Shown here piece after piece: positions 54,452 through 64,000 of a stretch of 64,000 nt of DNA. Where the stretch lies: the NCBI GenBank assembly GCA_037179335.1, contig JAKZHN010000013.1, forward strand, positions 682,001-746,000, read 5' to 3'. A program made the position numbers and the translations under genes. The stretch is from Cyclaneusma minus. Taxonomy: Eukaryota; Ascomycota; Leotiomycetes; Marthamycetales; Marthamycetaceae. The notes under the pieces are model-generated. The model made no database searches. It was not told the DNA's origin and saw only the letters and a program-made list of their open reading frames with translations. Positions within the stretch are counted from its first letter, which is position 1. Every line of letters starts with the position of its first letter.

Positions 54452-56639
54452 AAACTTCCTCCAAATCCTCAGAGTTACTGGAGTCAAGAAAAAGGGCTGG
54501 ATTGCCAAACCACCGACAGTTCCTGGAAGATCATTCGGAGGGCCTTCGGGATGTCAGATCTCGATTTCGGGATGGTGGTCGGTGCTGCTGGGCTCACCCT
54601 TGTGGGATAGGGAATTGCCTTTGGTCACAAGAAAATGGGGCATAGAGATATGCCTTGCCCCGAAAGTATGGTCTGGGAGTCATCCAATCAGGACCAGTTA
54701 TTCAACTCCCTTAAAGTTTTGACTGTGCAAAAAACCACTACTACTGTCACACTGAAGCAAGATCGGCCGTCCTCGAACTTTGGATTCAAGAACAGTAACT
54801 GCACGAGGCGAGGGGATCTCTGGAGTTCAGGTGCGGAGCCTTTTTAACAGCAAAGGAAAGACGTCGAAACTGTGACGGATCAAGAGATCTGCACAAATTG
54901 GGACTGATGAACAATGAAGATATTCTGCAGTTGGTGTGCAGTGCCTTAAACAACTTGATAACAATTACGACGAAAACTGTGGGGGTCACTTACTGCCCCA
55001 GTCCGGACGACTCTATACAACGGATTATCCCACGAATGTTTCGGAAATATTGTTTCCCAAAGGTATGCTACAGCACCTATACATAAGCGGCTGGCGGAAA
55101 ACCAAGCTGACCCCTTTCCCGCAGACACGCAGTCGGCGACCTGCATGTCTGGAGCGACTGGAGGTTCGGGTCGGTGCTGCTTAGCTGGACTTGAAATGGC
55201 TTCAGCTGCAGCACGAGTACGACCTAGATGCGTCTGCTTTTCTCAAATTCCAACACACGTTGTAGACAGGTCTAGCATGACTTGATTGGGTGGAGACGAG
55301 GGTCAAGAACAAGAAGAGTGATTGAAGGCGTCGTACGGCTCGGGATGTTGTTATCACTTATCTGCAGCTGCAAGTTGAAAACAAGTATTATCACGAGCAT
55401 TTAAGTTTTGTGAGATGGGTGATGGACTGATGGTTGCTGGGCAGGGAGTTGGACCCTGATCCCAGCCAGAGCGAATATGGCGGGGGATCTTCAGGTCTAT
55501 CTGTATCGTCGTTGTACCACTGCCGTGACAAAGAAATCAATGGATTGAGATTTCACGCGACTCGAGAATACAGATTCCTCGCCCCAAAGGGCCTGGCAGA
55601 CTCGACGGTGAAAACGGGCATTCTCAGTCCAAGATACGTACAGTCTACTCGTGCTCGTTATTGCTTTTCGGGAGTCGTGTGAGGTCGGCTGCAGACTACT
55701 TTCAATGCGCTCATGCATTTAGACTTAGACGATTGCATGGCGAGGGGGACCGGCATTGGCGGGGCAAGCAGGTGATCAGAGCATATTATGTTGTTGTTGC
55801 TCATAGTGCGTAGCGAATTCGTAAAAAGAGCTTTTGGAGTTTCCGTTGTCGTCGAGACGGAGAGGAGCAATGATGTTTTTGCAGTGTGGAATTTACATCA
55901 CTCTACATGTCTTCTGCAGAGACTAGAGAACAGCCAGTCCCGGGAGAGGCATTGCGCGGGCATTTTAATTCTTATACACGTTTTGATCATACAAAAGTAC
56001 GAGCGAGCAAGTATAAACGAAAGCGAAAGCTTAATAGTGTAATACACGCCCGGGTTGGCCTAGCTCTGGCACGACCCCGCCTCCAGTGGTAGCATAGCAT
56101 AGTACATGTAGTCGCCCACCAATCTTCGCACTTCACGCTGGCTCGGTGCCACTAAGGGACGTGTCTCGCTACGAACAAGCCGCAACGTCGGTCTTCGCCT
56201 GTCACGAAATTGTGCTTTCTTCTCGACGACGCTCTGTCAACACGACGACAGCTTTCTGCTCTGGTGCCCGTCAAGCCCCGCCACTGGCCTTGCCGCCGTC
56301 ACTTTTGGACTGGTTCCCCGCCGCCCTGCTGCCATCCCACCTCAGCGTGCTAGTCGTCGCTCGACCCAACTCCTGCCAGGCCCATCCCCGAAGCCCATAC
56401 CAGAGACATCACCAGCAAAGCACAGGATGTCTCGCGCTACTCTGCCCTGTTAGCCTGGGTCCGCCGCCAAACTGCGCAGCCCATTGCCGTTTGATTTGCC
56501 CCGACCCGTGCTGTGAGCTGGACCAAAAGGCCGAATCATCAATGGGACTGTCCCAGTGACGAAGGGCAAGGTCACACCCGACGACCACGACCAGCACCTT
56601 CCCTCACCTGCCATCTCCGCCCCCGTATATAGCGACAAG
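54452..56639. other. Intergenic, about 2.2 kb, leader and promoter of the Rim15-like gene
   Basis: No gene recognised. From about 56140 several ATGs open short frames upstream of the Rim15-like start; if transcribed they would be upstream ORFs. A TACATGTA palindrome lies at 56103. Confidence 0.4.
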
Positions 56640-59600
56640 ATGGCGGAGGACGCGACGGCTACGTTGGCCCCTCCGGCTGTCTCGAACCTCCGAGCCCAGG
56701 CTGGCCAGATGGAGCGGTCCCTGAGTTTGGACATCCGGGAGGAGAGGGAGGATTTGCGCGAAGCAGCAGAGCAGACTTTGAATGTTATTATGGATCTCAG
56801 CCTCGACGGAATCATACGATGGGTCAGTCCGTCATGGGTCGAGGTCGTCGGGACCCCTATGGACTCGGTACAAGGGAAGCCCATTGCAGATATCCTGCTG
56901 GACGACAACAAGGCTATCTTTGCCGACACCGTTGAATCGATGAAGCAGAATGATGAGCGGAGCCACATGGTCCGCTTCACTGTGCAGTTGGGTCCAGCAT
57001 CTAGATTGGCTCGTAGCCCCCGTTACGAGCCGGAGGGAAGCCCGGAGGAACAGATGGACCTGGATTACGAGGAGGAAACCCTGGAACTCGAGGCGCAGGG
57101 AATTATGGTATACACCCGGTCATCTGATGGTGAAAGTCATGTATGTGATCATCGAATTGCTTATGCCGAGACTTAAGCTAACATGCAGTTTTAGACGATG
57201 TGGATGATTCGGCCATTTATTGCTCCTCGCGAGATCAAGATTGACCTTCCGTCAATCATTGCAGATTCCCTGGGTTCCGGTGCGGAAGTTTTGGCCAGCT
57301 ACCTGACAACACTTGCCGAGTCTGGACTCGAGGATCCCGAGAATCATGCTCCTCCTCTTCCCGTCTTGTGTCGGATTTGCGAGCGTCAAATACCGCCATG
57401 GTGGTTTGAGAAACACACCGAACTGTGCTTGCAAGAGCATAAAGCCGAAATGGAGGTTCAGATGGCTCAAGATAATCTCACGGAGCACCGCCATGCTATT
57501 GTGAAAGTGCTCGATGCGTTGGAAGCCCGAAAGGTGCGACCGTTATCCGGAGAACTTGCTGGAAAACAGTCTCAAGCAGAATACAAAGGGATGCCCATTG
57601 GACCAGCGGCAAGTCCCTCGTCGTCATCTTCTGGTACCGCTTCGCCAGGATCACCTCTGCGGTCACGAGAGCCCTCCACATCAGGTTTGGGTCACGCAAG
57701 GGGGCGTTCCTTTGCGGTCCGGAGACCCCAAGCCAGAATTGTAGAGCTCTTACTAGATTTGTGCGATACCGCGCTTGAAATCAATACGCCAGCAATCAAA
57801 GAATCGAATTCTGCGAGTGGTGACTTTCGAACACAGTCCCCTCAATCAGAAAATCGGATATCTCAAGTTGTGCAGTGGCAGTCGCCAAGCACGAACACCT
57901 TAGAACAGGAGCAAGGACTCGCGTTGCTTTGTGCCGACAGCGAGGAAGCTGCCAAAAACAAAGTCGAGGCCGTCATCCGTCACCGGAGGATCATTGAGTA
58001 TGCAGAACGTATTCGCATGGAGTTTGCTGTAATTGTACAGGACTGCATAGATGGGGCCATCCGGAAGGCGAAACAGATTGCAGCCGGTAACCTGTCAGAT
58101 TCAACGGAAGGAGAGGAGTCCAACCTCGCACCCGAAGAACCATTTTTCGCCGGATCTTTTGAAGCTCCTTCGTCTCTACCCCGGGCTATGCGAGACGCTG
58201 GAAGTGAGTTTCCCGGCGAGCGGAGGGCTTCTTCCGTTGCAGTTTCCACAGGTTCGGGCTCCAATAGTCCCAAGGAGTGCCCAACTCCTAGGTCCAATGT
58301 TGCTGCTAGTATCCTAGGACCGGCTCCGGACTCACGATGTCAATCTTTGTATTTCGACAGTGAGAATGGCGATAGCGACGGCAGTGCGAGGTCATCTTCT
58401 CTCGCCAACCGACCGCCCCGTACTGAGTCCCCTGTTTCTGAATTCGGCGATCTTCGGAGAGCCGCAAGCTCACGGCAACGGCAACGGCAACGACGAAGCT
58501 TGATTTTGACAGGGACAATATCGCCGAAGCGACAAAGTTCTCCCTCAAGAATGGCACAACCATCTTCTCCCCTGCACATACAAAAGCCGCGAGCTCTACC
58601 AATTTCGCACGAGGGCGTGAGATCACCAATTGGTTCGCCACTGTTGCCTAGTCAAAGCGACTTCGGTTCCCCAGCCTTGGTCCCTCATCACCATCGGAGA
58701 CAGTCTTCAGCCGCCGGATCTGACGCCTTGAAACCCCCACCTTCCCCCAGACTCAGTTCCGTTAGTGCTCCACAGGCCCGTGCTGTTCAGCCATCAATCA
58801 AGGATTTCGAAATCATCAAGCCAATCAGTAAAGGCGCCTTTGGGAGTGTTTACTTGGTCAAGAAAAAGTCTACCGGAGATTACTACGCCATCAAAGTGCT
58901 CAAGAAGGCCGACATGGTGGCCAAGAACCAAGTTACCAATGTGAAGGCTGAAAGGGCCATCATGATGTGGCAAGGCGAGAGCGACTTCGTAGCCAAGTTG
59001 TACTGGACATTTTCAAGCAAGGACTATCTCTACCTGGTCATGGAGTACCTGAACGGCGGAGACTGTGCATCCCTGATTAAAATCCTCGGTGGACTTTCGG
59101 AGGATTGGGCTAAGAAGTACCTTGGAGAAGTCATCCTTGGCGTTGAGCACCTACACAGCCGGGGGATTGTACACCGAGACTTGAAGCCCGATAACCTGCT
59201 AATCGATCAAAAAGGCCACCTGAAGTTGACCGATTTTGGTCTTTCGAGAATGGGTGTAATTGGGCGTCAAAAGCGCGTACAAAACAGCTCAGCTATGGAA
59301 TCCGCTCCCGATTTACTGAAACACGGTCCATTCGGACGCTCTACCTCCATTACCTCTTCTCGCTCAGCCTCCTTCGACTTTCAGGGGCATCATTCGCCCG
59401 GCTCCACTCCACAGATGACGCCTGACTTAGCTGGTTCTATTTCCTATTTCAACCTAACTCGAAATGAGCAGTTGCCTCGGGAGCAGTCGCGTAGGGCTTC
59501 AGGTCATCGCAGCGATAGTGGTGGGAGCGACAGTCTTACTGCGATGTTCGGAAGTCTCTCTGTTAACGACTCTCCGCACGTTTTGAACCAGCGAAGATCG

Positions 59601-62441
59601 CCAATCGAAGAGATGAATGAGTCCGAAGGCAATGCTTCGCCGGATATCATTTCGCTCCATCCAACATACAGTCATCAATCGAATTCCGATATACAGCACA
59701 AGAATACTCCTCCACAGACTAGCATGATGCCTCCCCCAATGGCTCTCTTCGATCCGGATGACAGCAATCGAAGATTCGTCGGAACTCCTGACTACTTGGC
59801 CCCTGAGACTGTGAAAGGCCTCGGCCAAGACGAAACTAGCGATTGGTGGTCTGTTGGATGTATCTTGTTCGAGTTTCTGTTTGGATATCCCCCATTTCAT
59901 GATGAAACTCCAGACCAAGTGTTCGAAAATATCCTCGCTAGAAGAATATCGTGGCCGGACGAGAACGAAGTTGAGGTATCACCCGAAGCTCGAGACCTCA
60001 TAGAGAAGTTTCTATGTATGGATCCGAGTGAGCGAATTGGCGCCAACAAGGATGACAAATATGCTTCGGGCGCCGAAGAAATCCGGAATCACCCTTGGTT
60101 TGCGGATATGAATTGGCAGTCTCTGCTCGAAGATGAAGCTCAGTTTGTGCCAGCGCCTGAGAATCCTGAAGATACAGAGTATTTTGATTCCCGAGGAGCG
60201 ACGCTGCAGGCTTTTGCGGAGGAAATGGAAGATCAGCTATCGCCTGCAGTGATGACTCCAGGTGCCGACTATCCAGAAAGGCCGCACGACGCCTTGTCCC
60301 GTGTGAGAACACAGGTGAATTCGCTCAAACGTAATTTGATGCCCCTGCATATCCCCCCTCATGTTCGAGATGCAAACCGCAGAAGACTTAGCGAACCTGT
60401 TGCTGCAGATGACTTTGGGAGTTTCTCCTTCAAGAATCTACCAGTTTTGGAGAAAGCCAACAAAGACGTCATTCAGAAGCTGAGGGCTGAAGCAATGGCG
60501 GCCCAGAGCAAGGTACCTGCACAGGCAGTATCGACACCATCAAGCGCAGCAAGCACCACCACGTCTCCCGCACCTATACTTGAAGGGAGTACGGTCATCC
60601 CGATGCCTGTCCAACGAACCATTTCGAATGCCAAAGCATCAGCTAGACCTCAATCCCCGTCAGGCTTCAGCCAAGCAAACTCTTCTCCCAGTCGAAGTTC
60701 GCAGCCATCGTCACCCTTACTAGTGTCGTTCCATGCTGGACAGAACACCGAGGCTCGCCGCAAGACTTCAAGCAATTCGTCCAGTCTGTCTCATCAGTCG
60801 AGTACGTCACTACCGCCTGGAAGCTTTTTTGAAATTCCAAGGATGCCGGCTAGCTTGCAGAAATCTACGATCACTGCAGCACCATCACCGCTCAAGACCA
60901 AAGGCGCTGCTGTGCCCGCCGCGCCAGTTGCCATGTCTCCTGGAAAGATGGTCACTCCCCGACAACGCAGCGGTTCATCCACTCGCGCCAGGTCACAGAC
61001 TGTTGGGTCCCAAGATGGTGGTAGTCCAGCAGCGGCCGACTTGTTTCACCATAAAAAGCGACGAAGTCAAGTCTTCGACATGTCTCCTTCTTCCTCCGAT
61101 AACGAAGGTGACAAGGCTAACGCTCTTCTGAGAGTCCAGCGACGTCGTCAAAGCTCTCGCCGTTTATCTCAAATCAACCTGGCAGACGGTCCTGCTTTCC
61201 GCCCATTGGACGTACTCATTTGTGAAGATCATCCTGTGTCCCGGATGGTGATGGAGAAGCTGATGGAGAAGTTGCGGTGCAGAACGATCACAGTTTCCAA
61301 CGGCGTTGAAGCTATGCGGTATGCAATGAGCGATATTAAGTTCGATCTCATCATGATGGAGTTCAAGCTTCCTCAAATCAACGGTGCCGATGTTGCTCGG
61401 ATGATTCGGGATACCACGAAGCACGCCAATGCACAGACGCCAATAGTTGCGATTACCGGATACCTCAAAGAACTCCAGGCGCCTCATTATTTTGACGCAT
61501 TGATCGAAAAGCCGCCCACAACGTCAAAACTTACGGAGGTCATGTGCCAGCTATGCCAGTGGAAAGCTCCCCCGCAAAATCAGTGTTCAATGCCGCCTCC
61601 AGCTTACCCGTTGCCCTCTGGCCTTCGTCAGGAGAGTGTTAAGCTTGAGGATAGTCCCACTTCAGGCTCCTCTGGATATGCTAATCCGATGGGTAGCAGC
61701 TTCAGAGGCTCCAGCCGGGAAGACTCGATTAGTTCAAGTCTGTTTGGGGATTCTGAGTCTGCTGTAACGGATGACATACCTGTTGTCATTGGTCGTCAGG
61801 CTACGAACGAATGGCAGGAAGCTGGCCTCGGGATAACGAATGAGGATGCTGTAATGGTGGACCGCATGGTACTCAACAAATCCGCCCCTGCACAGCTGCT
61901 CCATCGGCAATCAGCACCAACACCGATGGTTGTCCGGCGACGTTCCTCAGAGCAGATCAAAGCAAAACGAGAATCTCTGGAAAAGCATCGACATGAATGC
62001 GCTGAATCTGGCGATGACGAGGACGAAGAACTCGGAGACGTCCATGTGAGAGAAAAGAGCCCCAAACATGCAGGCAAGCCACACCGAGGCTCGAAATTAG
62101 GCACGGAGATGATGCGCACGAACAGTCACGGAAGCATTGTATCTAACTCATCGCAAACTTCGGGTGGGGATCCCATTATGGAAATTGTGCCTCCCGAGAC
62201 TGTTGGCGAGGAGCAGCCGCCTGCTTCTGAGATCACGGGAGCCTCTTTAACTCCACCGGAGATATTCCAAACACCATCAGGAAAGGAATTAACGACTGTG
62301 GACCTGCTTGAGACACCAAAAGCTCCCATCCAGTCGAGTCGATCTAGTCCAGACTCCTTGGGTGAGCCCACGCCCCGAGCTCCTTCATCATCAACGAATT
62401 CTCCTGGCGACTACCTGAGCGTCTCGAAATCTCATCGCTGA
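56640..62441 (+). CDS. rim15: Rim15-like PAS / AGC kinase / receiver-domain protein
   Basis: Two exons, 56640-57140 and 57195-62441 (1915 residues). A PAS-like domain lies at about 44-120 (LNVIMDLSLDGIIRWVSPSW, VVGTPMDSVQGKPIADILL). A zinc-binding motif is at about 226-245 (CRICERQIPPWWFEKHTELC). The AGC-type kinase runs from about 704 (DFEIIKPISKGAFGSVYLVK) to about 1135, with AIKVLKKADM, HRDLKPDN and DFGLSRMG. A Ser-rich insert of about 175 residues precedes FVGTPDYLAPETVKG, a feature of Rim15/Greatwall kinases. A receiver domain at about 1505-1610 (LDVLICEDHPVSRMVMEKLM...PIVAITGY...IEKPP) has Glu1556 in DLIMMEFKLP where the phospho-acceptor Asp belongs. In yeast, Rim15 integrates TOR and PKA signals and drives quiescence through endosulfines. 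The ATG at 56640 is the first in frame; an additional upstream exon cannot be excluded. Confidence 0.93.
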
Positions 62442-64000
62442 GGCTCGATGAATATGCAGAACTCGACACGAGACCAGTACGCTCCGGATAGCGCAGGACC
62501 TTTCTCCCGGATCATTCTCCAGAACCATTGGATCAAAATATCTCTATTTGCGTTTCTCGTCTTTGGGTTCTCACAGCGCGGCGTTCCTGCTGGTGTTGTG
62601 AAAGTACATAGTTTAGGGAAGTGGAAATTTGAAGACAGACCGCGGCGGCGAGTTTGAAAAGTCCCCTCTTTCTTCTTTCCCGAATCACATGCTTGTATTC
62701 CTCTTGTCTTTTTTCGTGGTCCTTTATGTGTGGATGACGGCGTTCAGGGCGGCGTGGATTGGGGGGAGGAGGTCTGGCATTTCAAATCTGGCAAAAGCGG
62801 CTCCAGGATCTTCACTGGAAGATGGCCAAAAGAGATTGCGGGATGGGATGTAAGAAGAGAGTAGCGATAAGCAAAGTCACAAATTTTTGAAGCCCGAGTT
62901 TCAGATGCAGATGGGTGCTATGTGATCATCGGACCATGTCCGATATCATAAATGTTTTGCTTGTTACCTTACCATTGATATCACTGAATGGCAGAGTGCA
63001 GACCAAGGGTACCGGTGTGCCAGGAATTTCTCCATGAGCGAGCTGCAGTCTACATAGCTGTCTGATATCCAAACCTCGGCCCGGCATACGGTGTTTAACT
63101 TCAACATCACCCGAAATCACCACCTTGCATCGTGGCATGAGAAACAAATCAGATCATTCGTTCCCGACGTCTTGTCTGGAGATAAGCGCTGATTGGACCG
63201 GCATGCTCCTCCGGTGCTCTCAGCAGGCGACCGTGTACAAAAAGACGCCTATTCCCGTCAAGCCTCATGTCCTCGAGAGGTGTGCATTTTCGCTTTCCTT
63301 CCTCTCAAGCATGCCGATCGATCCATTCCATCTACGAACTGACTGGTCAAGACGAAAAGACCTGCCCGCAGCAATCGATACGTATCGCGAGTTTTATCTA
63401 CTCCTTGGGCAAAGCACCCACGCCTCCTCGTGCCCTCGCTGCACGGAATCACAACGACTACTGACTGCTTGCATCTATCGCAACCAGAACCACGACACGC
63501 GGGTTGCAACCGGGACGCCGTCGCCAACACGCGCAGCGTCCCATCAGCATCAAGCCAACGACCAGCTACCAGAATAAACAAGCGTTGGAAGCCCCGCCAA
63601 CCAACTACAGTTCGAAAAATTCACGGGATATCACATATTTCAGAGGTACTCGGGTCGGCACCGCCTGTCCGCCCAATACAGAAACAAAACAGAAAAACAC
63701 AATTTGCCCCGTCCAAAAGGTGCAAATCACAACGCCCTTCCGCCGGCCATGCAGTTCGTTGGAAATGGAAGAAATAGCCCCGACACTCTCTCTAATCGAA
63801 GGCGCCACGCTAATTCCCCCTTTCCGGAATGTCCAAAGAATCGACAACCCAAAATGTCTGTCTTGAAAGCCGCTTTGACGCCATGCTATGAACAGAAAGA
63901 TGCTTTTCTCCTATATGCTGATGGTGGGGCGATTCGTGTACTTCGCAAAAACAGAATTCCGATCGATATACAACGAAGAATCTTGCGTGTACATAGCAGC
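62442..64000. other. Right-edge region, no gene confirmed
   Basis: 3' flank of the Rim15-like gene, then sequence without family features. A forward frame starting ATG at 63853 (MSVLKAALTPCYEQKDAFLL) stays open for 49 codons to the window edge and could be the beginning of a gene, but nothing identifies it. Confidence 0.35.

Noticed and set aside
58478..58498. CAACGG triplication as a possible microsatellite
   Set aside because: It is in frame within the Rim15-like gene and simply encodes a short Gln-Arg run.
63125..63866. Overlapping forward frames of 115-150 codons near the right edge
   Set aside because: Mutually overlapping, low-information and without family features.

Overview
This window is nuclear DNA of a filamentous ascomycete fungus (Pezizomycotina). 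The genes carry many short introns (about 45-130 bp) with GTRNGT donors, CTRAC/CTGAC branch sites and YAG acceptors. The gene set is also typical: a HET-domain gene, an APSES regulator, a Rim15-type PAS/kinase/receiver protein, a Cu-metallothionein-like peptide and a DHA2 transporter. The class cannot be fixed from sequence alone. All exon models are manual reconstructions from splice signals, reading frame and family knowledge.

Layout. 0-2.4 kb: the tail of a chitin-binding (CBM18) protein and a broken HET-domain gene, tail to tail. 3.4-4.7 kb: a Ser/Thr-rich cupredoxin-like membrane protein. 5.4-7.1 kb: an antibiotic-biosynthesis-monooxygenase (ABM) fold protein convergent with a 26-residue metallothionein. 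9-9.6 kb: an unknown protein. 11.1-18.2 kb, all forward: a TBC Rab-GAP, an SS18/SSXT-like protein and a DUF1640/MCUR1-like mitochondrial protein. 19.3-21.5 kb: a DHA2-type MFS transporter with a MITE-like insert in an intron. 24-26.4 kb: divergent RPL11 (uL5) and SmB. 27.4-31.2 kb: a secreted SGNH/GDSL esterase and a reticulon. 32.2-37.5 kb: DNA topoisomerase II. 41-42.7 kb: an Xbp1-type APSES factor. 43.7-49 kb: Cns1/TTC4, an omega-like GST and eIF3d. 49.9-54.5 kb: a bZIP factor and an LPLAT acyltransferase, divergent. 56.6-62.4 kb: a large Rim15-like kinase. The rest shows no supportable gene.

Most genes are housekeeping (translation, splicing, chaperone, chromosome topology, ER shaping, trafficking) mixed with stress and nutrient regulators. 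I see no biosynthetic cluster or operon-like logic.

The most unusual structure is a dispersed family of degenerate arrays with an approximately 19-bp period, built on a palindromic GGAATATTCC core. At least six loci are seen. One lies inside a 210-bp element with 32-bp terminal inverted repeats beginning CAGTG, sitting in an intron of the MFS gene. Other points of interest are a 9-nt micro-exon in SmB, an intron directly after the RPL11 start codon, an intron directly before the metallothionein stop codon, a Glu in place of the phospho-acceptor Asp in the Rim15-like receiver, a tandem splice acceptor in TOP2 whose first site gives an immediate stop, and several stop-free introns of length divisible by three.
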